50,549 bases of DNA. It comes from Bacteroidia bacterium. Lineage in GTDB: Bacteria; Bacteroidota; Bacteroidia; Flavobacteriales_D; Sanyastnellaceae. The translations under genes were made by a program, and so were the position numbers. Location: positions 1 to 50,549 of the forward strand of contig JAUICJ010000021.1 of assembly GCA_030427925.1 (NCBI GenBank), given 5' to 3'. Numbering within the stretch: position 1 is the stretch's first letter; every line of letters starts with the position of its first letter. The notes beneath the pieces are model-generated. The model searched no databases. It was not told the DNA's origin and was given only the letters and a program-made list of their open reading frames with translations. Below, piece by piece: positions 15,956 to 23,721 of this stretch.

Positions 15956-16531
15956 ATGAGAAAAGTTGCCATGGAAATCGTGAACATCGAGCCCAGCGGG
16001 TCCTCTTCGGGGGCCTACGTCATGGTGCTCGCTGAGAAGGAAGGCCCGCGGAAGTTGTCGATTGTGATCGGCGAAACGGAGGCGCAGTCCATTGCGATTG
16101 AGCTTGAGAAGATGCGCGCCAGCCGGCCATTGACGCACGACTTGTTCAAGTCGGCGCTGACGGGCTTTGGCCTGAAGCTCACCGAAGTGGTCATCCAAAA
16201 CGTGGTGGAGGGCATCTTCTACTCCAACTTGGTCATCACGGACGGCGACCGCGTGAACGAGGTCGACGCGCGCCCGAGCGATGCGGTGGCGCTCGCATAC
16301 CGATTCGATTGTCCCATTTACTGCGAAGAGGCGGTGCTGGCCGAAGTGGGCATCAACCCCGAGGACGTGGAGGTGGAGTTCGATTTCGACGACGACATCA
16401 CCGGCGAGGAAGAAGCCCCGAAGCAAAAGAGCTTGAGTGATTTGCAAGCGGAGTTGGACGAGGCGTTGGACCGCGAGGACTACGAGCGCGCTTCCCAGTT
16501 GCGCGACGAAATCGAGCGGCTCAAGGGCTGA
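15956..16531 (+). CDS. Bifunctional nuclease (DUF151) domain with UVR motif
   Basis: 191 residues. Residues about 1-135 form a bifunctional nuclease domain (family DUF151): IVIGETEAQSIAIELEKM, RPLTHDLFKSAL, YSNLVI and VDARPSDAVALAYRFDCPIY are all typical. An acidic linker (EFDFDDDITGEEEAP) leads to a C-terminal UvrB/UvrC (UVR) motif, SLSDLQAELDEALDREDYERA, at about residues 157-177, a helical hairpin used for protein contact. Plant and thermophile members were reported to have DNase and RNase activity; the bacterial role is unclear and could be in DNA repair or stress. This domain pairing is common in Bacteroidota. The start at 15956 is set by the -7 motif; ATG 15971 is a possible alternative. 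Confidence 0.85.
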   Translation: MRKVAMEIVNIEPSGSSSGAYVMVLAEKEGPRKLSIVIGETEAQSIAIELEKMRASRPLTHDLFKSALTGFGLKLTEVVIQNVVEGIFYSNLVITDGDRVNEVDARPSDAVALAYRFDCPIYCEEAVLAEVGINPEDVEVEFDFDDDITGEEEAPKQKSLSDLQAELDEALDREDYERASQLRDEIERLKG

Positions 16532-16551
16532 GGCCGAGGCGCTGCGGGGGC

Positions 16552-16559
16552 TATCTTTG
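16552..16559 (+). promoter_or_regulatory. -7 promoter element of purE (TATCTTTG)
   Basis: Perfect TAnnTTTG ending 4 nt before the purE ATG, predicting an essentially leaderless transcript. Confidence 0.6.
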
Positions 16560-16563
16560 GCCC

Positions 16564-17073
16564 ATGGAAACGAACAATCGGACACGCGTCGGCATCATCA
16601 TGGGGTCGGCAAGCGACTTGCCCGTCATGGAGGAAGCTGCGAAGGTGCTCAAGGAATTGGGAGTGGGGTTTGAGATGACGGTGATTTCTGCACACCGCAC
16701 ACCGGAACGCATGATGGAATATGCTTCAACGGCAGCGCATCGGGGCCTTCAGGTCATCGTTGCAGGAGCAGGGGGCGCAGCGCACCTTCCGGGCATGACC
16801 GCTTCGGTGACCCCATTGCCGGTCATCGGCGTGCCCATCAAGAGCCGGAATTCCATCGATGGCTGGGACAGCGTGTTGTCCATCCTCCAAATGCCTGCCG
16901 GAGTTCCCGTGGCGACGGTGGCGTTGGATGGCGGGCGCAATGCGGGGATTTTGGCCGCCCAAATCGCAGCCGCAGCCGATCCCGCGCTCCTCGAGCGACT
17001 TGCCGCATTCAAAGAGGCCTTGAAGGAAAAGGTCATGAACAGCATCGATTCCGTCGAAAACCACGCCGTCTGA
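16564..17073 (+). CDS. purE: N5-carboxyaminoimidazole ribonucleotide mutase
   Basis: 169 residues. Converts N5-CAIR to CAIR in de novo purine synthesis, in the cytoplasm. Class I PurE signatures: GIIMGSASDLPVMEEAAKVL (residues about 10-29), the ISAHRTPERM motif (about 41-50), AGAGGAAHLPGMTAS (about 67-81), VIGVPIKSRNSIDGWDSVLS and QMPAGVPVATVALDGGRNAG. All substrate-contacting motifs are intact. No purK is adjacent. A flavin reductase-like gene starts 3 nt after the stop and is probably co-transcribed. Confidence 0.96.
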   Translation: METNNRTRVGIIMGSASDLPVMEEAAKVLKELGVGFEMTVISAHRTPERMMEYASTAAHRGLQVIVAGAGGAAHLPGMTASVTPLPVIGVPIKSRNSIDGWDSVLSILQMPAGVPVATVALDGGRNAGILAAQIAAAADPALLERLAAFKEALKEKVMNSIDSVENHAV

Positions 17074-17076
17074 GCC

Positions 17077-17979
17077 ATGGAATACGTAACCTTCGACCCC
17101 CAGGCACTCGATGTCCGTACCCTGCATCCGTTGTTGCTGGACGGCATTGCACCCCGACCCATCGCCTTTGCCAGCACGGTGGACCCTGAGGGCCGCCCCA
17201 ACTTGGCGCCATTCAGCTTTTTCAACGTCTTTTCCGCCAATCCGCCCGTTCTGATTTTCAGTCCGGCACGGCGAGGAAAAGACAACACGACGAAGCACAC
17301 CTTGGAAAATGTTCTGCGCGTTCCGGAGGTCGTGGTGAACCTCGTGGATCATGCCATGGTGGAGGCCTGTTCGCTGGCGAGCGGCGATTTCCCCGAAGGC
17401 GTCAACGAGTTCGAAAAGGCCGGGTTGACGGCCTTGCCATCGGAAACGATTCGTCCGCCGCGGGTGGCGGAATCTCCGGTCCAGTTGGAGTGCCGCGTCC
17501 TGCGTGTGGATTCGCTCGGGGATGGGCCGGGCGCCGGGCAGTTGGTCGTGTGTGAAATCACGCGCATCCATTACCGAGCCGATGTCATGCGGGAGGGGGG
17601 AAGGCCGGATGCGCACGCACTGGATTTGGTGGGCCGTTGCGGTGGGAATTGGTACGTGCGCGCGTCGGGTGATGCCTTGTTCGAAGTGGCCAAACCCTTG
17701 GCCGCCCCAGGCATCGGTGTGGACTCCCTTCCCTATGACGTCCGAAAGAGCCCCGCATTCGACCGCAACGCCCTCGCTCAATTGGCGGCCGTTTCGGAAC
17801 TGCCGGATGAGACGGAAGTGAACGAGCACAAGCTCATCGAGTTGTCGGACCTCTTCATGGACCTCGAGGACGACGCGGTTGCCTTGGAAAAGGCCTTGCA
17901 TGAGCGAGCAGCGGCTTCCCTTCGGCGCGGTGAGGTTCGGGACGCGTGGCTCACGCTGTTGGCCTTCAACGCGGGCTGA
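17077..17979 (+). CDS. Flavin reductase-like (FMN-binding split-barrel) protein
   Basis: 300 residues. The N-terminal 200 residues match the flavin reductase-like split-barrel family: PRPIAFASTVDPEGRPNLAPFSFFNVFSANPP is the typical FMN-binding stretch (residues about 28-59), and VVNLVDHAMVEACSLASGDFPEGVNEFEKAGL matches the following conserved strand and helix. The C-terminal 80 residues (after about 220) are acidic and helical and are probably an extra module. Likely cytoplasmic; physiological substrate unknown. It lies 3 nt after purE with no promoter motif between, so the two share a transcript. No monooxygenase partner is adjacent. Confidence 0.82.
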   Translation: MEYVTFDPQALDVRTLHPLLLDGIAPRPIAFASTVDPEGRPNLAPFSFFNVFSANPPVLIFSPARRGKDNTTKHTLENVLRVPEVVVNLVDHAMVEACSLASGDFPEGVNEFEKAGLTALPSETIRPPRVAESPVQLECRVLRVDSLGDGPGAGQLVVCEITRIHYRADVMREGGRPDAHALDLVGRCGGNWYVRASGDALFEVAKPLAAPGIGVDSLPYDVRKSPAFDRNALAQLAAVSELPDETEVNEHKLIELSDLFMDLEDDAVALEKALHERAAASLRRGEVRDAWLTLLAFNAG

Positions 17980-18032
17980 TTTTCGTGGAAAAGTTGTCCC
18001 CCAAACGCCCGCCAACTCCGACCAAATCGCAC

Positions 18033-18040
18033 TAATTTCG
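18033..18040 (+). promoter_or_regulatory. -7 promoter element (TAATTTCG)
   Basis: TAnnTTTG-like, ending 4 nt before the ATG at 18045; short-spacing class. It would drive the DUF3127 and M16 peptidase genes. Confidence 0.5.
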
Positions 18041-18044
18041 TAAC

Positions 18045-18425
18045 ATGGCATACGAATTGAAAGGCACGCTGGTCAAGATGATGGACCGGCAGGATTTTCC
18101 GAGTGGGTTCTTCAAGCGCGACTTTGTGGTGCGGACGGAAGAGCAGTATCCCCAGGACGTGAAATTCACGCTGGTAAAGGAGAAAGTGGATTTCCTCGAT
18201 GCATTTCAAGAGGGACAGGCCCTCACCGTGAGTTTCGATGTTCGAGGTCGGGAATACAACGGCAATTACTACGTCGATTTGAATGCATGGCAGCTCAAGG
18301 CAGCTGACGGTGCCGCGCCCGCAGCACCTGCCGCTCCTTCTGCCGGAGCCGCCCCGAAGCCCCTTCCGGAAGTGCCCTCGATGCAAGCATCGGGCGAAAC
18401 GGACGACGACGACTTGCCCTTCTAA
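18045..18425 (+). CDS. DUF3127 protein with SSB-like acidic tail
   Basis: 126 residues. The first 90 residues match DUF3127, a small Bacteroidota family with an OB-fold-like pattern: YELKGTLVKMMDRQDFPSGF, FKRDFVVRTEEQYPQDVKFTLVKEK, FDVRGREYNGNYYVDLNAWQL. A proline/alanine-rich flexible linker (about 91-112) follows. The C-terminus is DDDDLPF, closely similar to the acidic tip (DDDIPF) by which single-stranded DNA-binding protein docks its partners. Binding of nucleic acid or of replication and repair proteins is inference from this layout. The next gene starts 6 nt after the stop, so the two form an operon. Confidence 0.85.
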   Translation: MAYELKGTLVKMMDRQDFPSGFFKRDFVVRTEEQYPQDVKFTLVKEKVDFLDAFQEGQALTVSFDVRGREYNGNYYVDLNAWQLKAADGAAPAAPAAPSAGAAPKPLPEVPSMQASGETDDDDLPF

Positions 18426-18431
18426 CGCTCG

Positions 18432-19685
18432 GTGAACGCGCCCGCCATCGAGGCGCATGCGGACGAGTTCCGCACCGCCCAGTTTTCCAATGGCTTTCGA
18501 ATCATCCACAAGCAAGTGGATCGCCCTGTTATTCATTGCGGGTTGGTCGTGAATGCGGGGACGCGCGACGAAGGTCCTGCTGAGGCGGGAGCGGCGCATT
18601 TCATTGAGCACACCCTCTTCAAGGGAACGCGAAAGCGGAAGGCTTACCATGTGCTGAACCGCCTCGACAGCGTTGGAGGCGAAGTGAACGCCTACACCTC
18701 CAAGGAGGACACGTGGCTCGTATCCGCATTCCTTCCAGAACACCTTGATCGCGCATTGGAACTCCTATCGGACATCACGTTCGATGCCACGTTTCCAGAG
18801 AAGGAAATCATCAAGGAACGGGATGTCATCCTTGATGAGTTGCATTCGTATTGGGACAGTCCGGTGGATGCCTTGTTTGATGAATTCGAGGAGCGGCTGT
18901 TTGCGGGGCACCCTTTGGCGGGGAACATTTTGGGAACGGAGGATTCGGTAGCGGGCATGACGCGCGAGACGTTGCTGGGCTTTGTCGACCGTCACTACGG
19001 AACAGAGCAGATGGTGGTGAGCATTGTCGGGCCGGTCGAATGGAAGCGGGTGCGTGCATTGTGTGAGCGCCACTTTGGGGCGCGGCCGATGCGCAAGGCG
19101 GATTTGTTGCGGAAGCCGTTTCAGCCGATTTCGCCGTTTGACGTCCGGTTGGAGAAAGACGTGCATCAGGTGCACCACGTGATGGGCTGCGCGACGGTCG
19201 GGCACGATCACCCGGATCGGGTGGGGTTGGCCATGCTCGCGAACTTGCTCGGTGGACCCACCATGAACAGCCGGCTCAGCCTCAACATTCGCGAGCGCTA
19301 CGGTTTGGCCTACAACATCGAATGCGCGTACACCCCGTACACGGATAGTGGCGTGTTCAGCGTCTACTTCGGCACGGATGCAAAGTTCCATTCAAAGGCC
19401 GAGCGACTCATTTACAAGGAGTTTCGATTGCTCCGCGAGCGCCCGCTGGGTCAACGCCAACTCACCGAATTGAAGCGCCAAGTCCTCGGACACATCGCGC
19501 TCGGGCAGGACTCGGGCAACAGCGTGATGACCAGCTTGGGGAAGAGCTACCTCCTGTACAACCGGGTGGAATCGCTGGCTTCCGTGTTTGCTGCCATTGA
19601 GGCGGTTACGGCGGAGAACCTGCAGCGTTTGGCTCAAGACGTGCTGCAACCGGATGGGTTGAGCCACCTCGTGTACCGAGGCTGA
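18432..19685 (+). CDS. M16-family zinc metallopeptidase (insulinase-like)
   Basis: 417 residues, single-subunit type of about 45 kDa. The inverted zinc motif HFIEH is at residues 56-60 (His56, Glu59, His60) and the third ligand is Glu136 in VILDE, spaced as in the family. The C-terminal half carries the inactive M16C domain with the R/Y region RLSLNIRERYGLAYNIE (about residues 279-295). No signal peptide is visible, so the enzyme appears cytoplasmic as annotated. The start is GTG at 18432, 6 nt after the DUF3127 stop; no upstream ATG fits. The stop codon abuts the stop of the convergent gene on the other strand (TGATCA at 19683-19688). Confidence 0.92.
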   Translation: MNAPAIEAHADEFRTAQFSNGFRIIHKQVDRPVIHCGLVVNAGTRDEGPAEAGAAHFIEHTLFKGTRKRKAYHVLNRLDSVGGEVNAYTSKEDTWLVSAFLPEHLDRALELLSDITFDATFPEKEIIKERDVILDELHSYWDSPVDALFDEFEERLFAGHPLAGNILGTEDSVAGMTRETLLGFVDRHYGTEQMVVSIVGPVEWKRVRALCERHFGARPMRKADLLRKPFQPISPFDVRLEKDVHQVHHVMGCATVGHDHPDRVGLAMLANLLGGPTMNSRLSLNIRERYGLAYNIECAYTPYTDSGVFSVYFGTDAKFHSKAERLIYKEFRLLRERPLGQRQLTELKRQVLGHIALGQDSGNSVMTSLGKSYLLYNRVESLASVFAAIEAVTAENLQRLAQDVLQPDGLSHLVYRG

Positions 19686-20093
19686 TCAGCTGCGCGAAAT
19701 CTTGTAGAGGCTGTTGTGGTCGCCTTCGATTTGGTTCTTAACGGAACGAATTTTAAGCGCGATGCCCGCCCATTCGCGCTGGTCTTGCTGCAGCAGCGAT
19801 TTGATGGAATCGTCGAGGTTGTCAGCGCCTTCAGCAACCCAGGCCAAATACGTATAGCCATATCCGCGCAACCACCCCACGGCCTGGCGGTCCCCCTCGC
19901 TTCCCCGGATCATGGCCATCAAGTGCGGATGCCCGTTTTCCATCAACCAGGTCCGCGAGGGGCCGTGGTTCCGGATGGCGTGGCACGACATGGCCAATTC
20001 GGGATAGCCGTTGCCCGCGAGCCAGTCTTTCAACTCCTTGTTCCCCGAGATGGCCTCGCCCCAAGCGAGCAGCACTTTTGCCGGATATTGCAT
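19686..20093 (-). CDS. Uncharacterised helical 135-residue protein
   Basis: I do not recognise the family. The sequence from MQYPAKVLLAWGEAI onward is mostly helical, rich in Trp, Gly and His, with a loose internal repeat (NGYPELAMSCHAIRNHG, NGHPHLMAMIRG, YGYTYLAWVAEG) at about 30-residue spacing, as in helical-hairpin solenoids. No signal peptide or membrane segment. The frame stays open upstream to 20495, but this would overlap the MFS gene; ATG 20091-20093 is chosen because a -7 motif (20105-20098) ends 4 nt before it. It is divergent from the MFS gene and convergent with the M16 peptidase gene, so neither suggests a function. Confidence 0.65.
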   Translation of the reverse strand: MQYPAKVLLAWGEAISGNKELKDWLAGNGYPELAMSCHAIRNHGPSRTWLMENGHPHLMAMIRGSEGDRQAVGWLRGYGYTYLAWVAEGADNLDDSIKSLLQQDQREWAGIALKIRSVKNQIEGDHNSLYKISRS

Positions 20094-20097
20094 GGCT

Positions 20098-20105
20098 TGA
20101 AGGTA
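20098..20105 (-). promoter_or_regulatory. -7 promoter element (TACCTTCA)
   Basis: Minus-strand motif ending 4 nt before the ATG at 20093. It is one half of a compact divergent promoter pair with 20128-20135. Confidence 0.5.
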
Positions 20106-20127
20106 AGTCGCCCAGGCGAATCGGCCG

Positions 20128-20135
20128 TACCTTCG
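20128..20135 (+). promoter_or_regulatory. -7 promoter element of MFS gene (TACCTTCG)
   Basis: Ends 4 nt before the GTG start at 20140; supports a GTG-initiated leaderless transcript. Confidence 0.5.
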
Positions 20136-20139
20136 AGCA

Positions 20140-21360
20140 GTGCAATCCAGCCCACCTCCTTTATTTACCCGGCAGTTCTGGGTCTTGTGCTCCGGAACGG
20201 TTGTGTTCATGGCGAGTTTTGGGATGGTGCTGCCGGAACTGCCCGGGGTATTGACGGAGCTGGGGCATCCCGATAAAATCGGATGGCTCGTCGGCCTGTT
20301 CACCATCGGGGCGTTCGTGGCCCGGTTGTACAGCGGCAAAATCGCCGACCGGGCGGGGCGCATTCCCGTGATGCTCATTGGCAGCGCGGTGACCTTTGTT
20401 GCGGGATTGGGATACCTGGCGGTTTGGTGGTGGGCACCGCGTGACGCGGGGCCGGATGGGACGATGTCGGTTGCCGTGACGTTGTTGCTGGGCATTCGGC
20501 TGTTTCACGGACTGAGTACAGGGTTTCGTCCGACGGGGGCGACGGCCTTTCTCACCGATGTGGCTCCGATTTCAAGAAGGGGAGAGGCACTGGGGTTTTT
20601 AGGGGTAGCGGGCAATGCGGGCATGGCGCTTGGGCCTGCCATCGGCAGCTTCCTCGCCGTCGAGGTGGGGATGGACGCCATGTTCGCGGTTTCCACCATC
20701 CTCGGCTTGGTGTCGCTGTTGTTGACCACCATGCTCAATGAGTCGCTACCGAATTCTCGGAAAATCGTCCGGTCCGATTTCAATTTGTTCAAGGGAAAGG
20801 TCCTTGATTGGAGCACGTGGCCATCGGCGTTGGCCATGCTCGCGCCCGCATTCGCCTTCGGTACGTTTCTGACGGTGACCCCGGACTTTGTGGCGGATTT
20901 GGGCTACACCTACAAAGGCGCCTTCAACACCATCGTCGTGATCGCGAGCATTTCGATGCGGTTCATTGCGGGGAAGGCCTCGGATCGCCACGGGCGCGTT
21001 CCGCTGATGGTGGTGGGAGCGTGGCTGCTCGCAGCGGGCATGGGGCTGCTGGCATTGTCCCAAACCCCGCTCACCGCAGCGCTCGCCGGTTTGGTGTATG
21101 GCATGTCCGTCGGCATCAACATGCCCACGGTATTCGCTTGGACCGCGGACATGGCGCGTCCAGGGCGCATCGCCTTGGCCCTCGGCACGATGCTCATGGC
21201 GTTGGAGCTGGGCATTGGATTTGGAGCCTTCCTCTCCGGGGCGATGTACGAAGGCGTTTTGGCGCGCATTCCTTCGCTTTACGCCATGTCAGCTGGAGTG
21301 GCGGCCCTGAGCGGCGTGGTCTTGACGGTGCACAGCATTCGGCTGAGGCTTCGTGCATAA
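20140..21360 (+). CDS. Major facilitator superfamily transporter
   Basis: 406 residues with about 12 hydrophobic helices, an inner-membrane secondary transporter. The MFS loop 2-3 signature appears as GKIADRAGRIPVM (residues about 66-78), and its degenerate repeat in the second half is GKASDRHGRVPLM (about 279-291). RLFHGLSTGFRPTGATAFLTDVAP (about 127-150) resembles the conserved helix 4-5 region of drug/sugar MFS efflux proteins. The substrate cannot be predicted. The start is GTG 20140, fixed by the -7 motif 4 nt upstream. The divergent small gene lies 46 nt away. Confidence 0.88.
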   Translation: MQSSPPPLFTRQFWVLCSGTVVFMASFGMVLPELPGVLTELGHPDKIGWLVGLFTIGAFVARLYSGKIADRAGRIPVMLIGSAVTFVAGLGYLAVWWWAPRDAGPDGTMSVAVTLLLGIRLFHGLSTGFRPTGATAFLTDVAPISRRGEALGFLGVAGNAGMALGPAIGSFLAVEVGMDAMFAVSTILGLVSLLLTTMLNESLPNSRKIVRSDFNLFKGKVLDWSTWPSALAMLAPAFAFGTFLTVTPDFVADLGYTYKGAFNTIVVIASISMRFIAGKASDRHGRVPLMVVGAWLLAAGMGLLALSQTPLTAALAGLVYGMSVGINMPTVFAWTADMARPGRIALALGTMLMALELGIGFGAFLSGAMYEGVLARIPSLYAMSAGVAALSGVVLTVHSIRLRLRA

Positions 21361-21421
21361 TGAACCTGCTTTCGTGCATAAGTCCATTCTGAGCGTTGGG
21401 CCAACACCGCTTCATGTGTTG

Positions 21422-21429
21422 CATCTTTG
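21422..21429 (+). promoter_or_regulatory. -7-like element (CATCTTTG)
   Basis: One mismatch (first T) to TAnnTTTG, ending 4 nt before the ATG at 21434, the same spacing as at the other leaderless genes. Confidence 0.4.
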
Positions 21430-21433
21430 AACC

Positions 21434-21637
21434 ATGGAGGATTTGCTCATTCAATTGGAAGCAGCGCGACAGGAGCGAACGGCTGCTTTGCATGAATTCA
21501 TGCGATTGAAATCGGAATTGGCTCGGGCGCAGCGCCGTTGCGATGAATTGCGTTCGGAGAACAGTGCATTGAAGTCCTCATTGCATGCGGCGGAAGTGGA
21601 GGTCCAAAACCTGCACGCAGGGTTGTCGGCGATGTGA
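21434..21637 (+). CDS. Small coiled-coil protein
   Basis: 67 residues, almost entirely heptad-patterned helix (LLIQLEAARQERTAALHEF, then LKSELARAQRRCDEL and SALKSSLHAAEVEVQNL). No signal peptide. It has its own -7-like motif and a strong terminator right after the stop, the best evidence that it is a real gene. It resembles short cell-division or structural coiled-coil proteins only in a general way, and no family is claimed. Confidence 0.6.
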   Translation: MEDLLIQLEAARQERTAALHEFMRLKSELARAQRRCDELRSENSALKSSLHAAEVEVQNLHAGLSAM

Positions 21638-21652
21638 GCTCATCTGGACGCG

Positions 21653-21692
21653 CAAGAAAAAAGGGACCGCTTTGTCGGTCCCTTTTTTCTTG
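21653..21692. terminator. Bidirectional intrinsic terminator
   Basis: A perfect 17-bp inverted repeat (21653-21669 with 21676-21692) around a 6-nt loop contains an A run on one side and a T run on the other, so it can terminate transcription from both strands. It serves the small coiled-coil gene (plus) and fabD (minus), which converge here. Confidence 0.92.
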
Positions 21693-21707
21693 TCCATAGC
21701 GGTGCTC

Positions 21708-22589
21708 TCACAGGGAGGCACTCGATGTGGGAAAGGCGCGATCGACCTTTTTAAATAATCCTTGCAAGACCTTACCAGGCCCCACTTCGACGACTTCCGT
21801 GGCGCCGAGTTCCATCATCGTGTGCATCGATTGGGTCCACCTCACGGCACCGGTCAATTGCGCGATGAGGTTCGTTTTGATGTGGGCAGGTTCGTTTTCG
21901 GCTTGTGCGTTGACGTTCTGGACGATGGGACAGCGGGGCGCGTGGAATGCGGTTGCATCGATGGCTGCGGCCAACCGTTCACGTGCGGGCTCCATCAACG
22001 GCGAATGGAACGCTCCGCCTACCGGCAGCAACAGCGCCCGCCGTGCACCCGCTTCGGTCAGCGCGGCGCAAGCGGCCTCCACGGCTGGAACGGCCCCAGA
22101 AATCACGAGCTGGCCTGGGCAGTTGTAATTCGCGGCAACCACCACGCCTTCGGTAGCGGCACAAATCTCCTCCACCACCGCATCGTCCAACCCGAGCACC
22201 GCAGCCATGGTGGAAGGCGTGGCCTCGCAGGCCGCTTGCATGGCGAGTGCACGTTCGGAAACGAGCTTCAATCCGTCTTCAAAGGTCAAGGCTCCGGCAG
22301 CGACCAGCGCCGAAAATTCACCCAAACTGTGCCCAGCTACCACCACAGGGTCAAACGAATCGCCCAGCAATTCCGCCAAAATCACAGAGTGCAAGAAAAT
22401 GGCAGGCTGGGTGACGCGCGTTTGCTTCAGCTCCTCGTCCGTTCCTTCGAACATGATGGAGGCGATGTCGAATCCAAGGATGGCGTTCGCTTGTTCAAAC
22501 CGCGTTCGGGCCTGTTCAGAAGCGTCATACAGGTCCTTGCCCATTCCAGAGAATTGGGCGCCCTGTCCGGGGAAGACAAATGCTTTCAT
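21708..22589 (-). CDS. fabD: Malonyl-CoA:ACP transacylase
   Basis: 293 residues. Transfers malonyl from CoA to acyl carrier protein for fatty acid synthesis in the cytoplasm. The family hallmarks are intact: FPGQGAQFSGMG (residues 6-17), the nucleophile Ser88 in GHSLGE, RALAMQAACE with the conserved Arg, and GGAFHSPLM with the catalytic His near residue 200. The C-terminal EVGPGKVLQGLFKK is also typical. It has its own -7 motif 4 nt upstream of the ATG. Other fab genes are not adjacent. Confidence 0.95.
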   Translation of the reverse strand: MKAFVFPGQGAQFSGMGKDLYDASEQARTRFEQANAILGFDIASIMFEGTDEELKQTRVTQPAIFLHSVILAELLGDSFDPVVVAGHSLGEFSALVAAGALTFEDGLKLVSERALAMQAACEATPSTMAAVLGLDDAVVEEICAATEGVVVAANYNCPGQLVISGAVPAVEAACAALTEAGARRALLLPVGGAFHSPLMEPARERLAAAIDATAFHAPRCPIVQNVNAQAENEPAHIKTNLIAQLTGAVRWTQSMHTMMELGATEVVEVGPGKVLQGLFKKVDRAFPTSSASL

Positions 22590-22593
22590 GCCG

Positions 22594-22601
22594 CGAAAAT
22601 A
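22594..22601 (-). promoter_or_regulatory. -7 promoter element of fabD (TATTTTCG)
   Basis: Ends 4 nt before the fabD ATG in the 25-nt gap after the DUF3078 gene; short-spacing class. Confidence 0.5.
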
Positions 22602-22614
22602 GGCACGTCCCGCC

Positions 22615-23616
22615 TTAAAACTTCAATGAGAAGCCCACGGAAAGGACTTCGCGCAACTGGAGTCCAGGTCCCACCACGGCGGGTTTGATTTCATTCCCGG
22701 TTGCGTCCACCACCGCCTCCTCCTTCTGCAGCATCACATCGTCGTCGTAAATGATGGTGGCACTGATGGTCGTCGTCATGTAGTCGTTCACCTTCATGGA
22801 GAGGGTGTGGTCGGAAAAGATGTCGATGTTTTCAGGGTTGTTCAAGTAATTCGAGAACAAATCCAGTCGCACGGCATAATCCACATTCTCGACCACCGGT
22901 GTTTTCCATCCCAACTTCAAGTAGCCCCCCACCTCGTGGCGGCTCCGTTCACCAGGAGTCACCCCGAACGCCCCCGCAGCGGAAAGGCTGTCGTCCAAGA
23001 CCCAGGTGGCCTTGTAAGTCACCGGGGCGAGAAAGACCGTGAGTTGCCGGTCGGCGTTTTTATAATCCATGCCCGCTGCCATGACGCCATATCCGGGAGC
23101 CATGATGTTGGAAGTGCGGTTTGTGCGGTCGGGCATCCCGTTGATGAGGGCATAGCCCGGGGCAAATTGCGATCGAAAACTTGCCATCAGCGTCGCAAAG
23201 CCGTTCGTGGTCGCGCGCAAACCGAACTTGGAAGCAAATTCGAATCGGTCATCGGTTTTCAGCAGCACGGATTCCTCTGGGCGGTGAAGCAGGCCGAAGG
23301 CTCCGTGCATTTCGCTGTCCCAACCGATCGGTCCGCGGTCGAATTCCCAGGTGTGGTCAAATTTCGTGATGAGCGACAAGGTGCTTTGGCCCCCTGCAGC
23401 CCAATTGCTCAGGAAGACCTGGGCGAAGTTGACATCCAGTTTTCCCGTGTAGACCCAAACCGCGGTATCCGGCGCATCCGGACTTACAGGGGCCGAGCGC
23501 AACGCCTTCTCCTCATCGGCGGTGAGTCGGGGTGAAGTTTGGCCCCACGCAGGCGTTCCTAAAAGCCACATCCAAGCGATGCCCAAAACCCAAATCATGC
23601 GCGCCTGCCGTTGCAT
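22615..23616 (-). CDS. DUF3078 outer-membrane beta-barrel-like protein
   Basis: 333 residues. A signal peptide (MQRQARMIWVLGIAWMWLL, then GTPAWGQ) precedes the body, which matches DUF3078: LSNWAAGGQSTLSL (about residues 69-82), KTDDRFEFASKFG, SFRSQFAPGYAL, NIMAPGYGVMAAGMDYK, VFLAPVTYKATWVLDDSL, and a C-terminal LSVGFSLKF ending in Phe, as outer-membrane barrels do. Alternating hydrophobic and polar residues fit many transmembrane strands. Function unknown. The start at 23616 is chosen because a -7-like motif (23629-23622) ends 5 nt before it; the frame itself opens at 23652, which would place extra residues before the signal peptide. Confidence 0.83.
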   Translation of the reverse strand: MQRQARMIWVLGIAWMWLLGTPAWGQTSPRLTADEEKALRSAPVSPDAPDTAVWVYTGKLDVNFAQVFLSNWAAGGQSTLSLITKFDHTWEFDRGPIGWDSEMHGAFGLLHRPEESVLLKTDDRFEFASKFGLRATTNGFATLMASFRSQFAPGYALINGMPDRTNRTSNIMAPGYGVMAAGMDYKNADRQLTVFLAPVTYKATWVLDDSLSAAGAFGVTPGERSRHEVGGYLKLGWKTPVVENVDYAVRLDLFSNYLNNPENIDIFSDHTLSMKVNDYMTTTISATIIYDDDVMLQKEEAVVDATGNEIKPAVVGPGLQLREVLSVGFSLKF

Positions 23617-23621
23617 GTCGG

Positions 23622-23629
23622 CAAAGGTC
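23622..23629 (-). promoter_or_regulatory. -7-like element (GACCTTTG)
   Basis: One mismatch to TAnnTTTG on the minus strand, 5 nt before the ATG at 23616. Confidence 0.4.
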
Positions 23630-23664
23630 GCACCTTCCCCCATGAACAGCAACGTTCACTGGCA

Positions 23665-23700
23665 TAAAAAAAGAACGGGCTGACCTTTCGGCCAGCCCGC
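23665..23700 (-). terminator. Intrinsic terminator of the 779-residue protein gene
   Basis: On the minus strand an 11-bp GC-rich stem (23700-23690 with 23685-23675, two G-U pairs) with a GAAA tetraloop is followed by a T run (23672-23665). It lies 21 nt past the stop codon at 23722. Confidence 0.88.
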
Positions 23701-23721
23701 TCAAGATTGATCAAACCAAAA

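Noticed and set aside
19686-20495. Longer 269-residue version of the unrecognised minus-strand gene
   Set aside because: Its upstream half lies antisense to the MFS gene and lacks similarity to the rest; the -7 motif favours the start at 20093.
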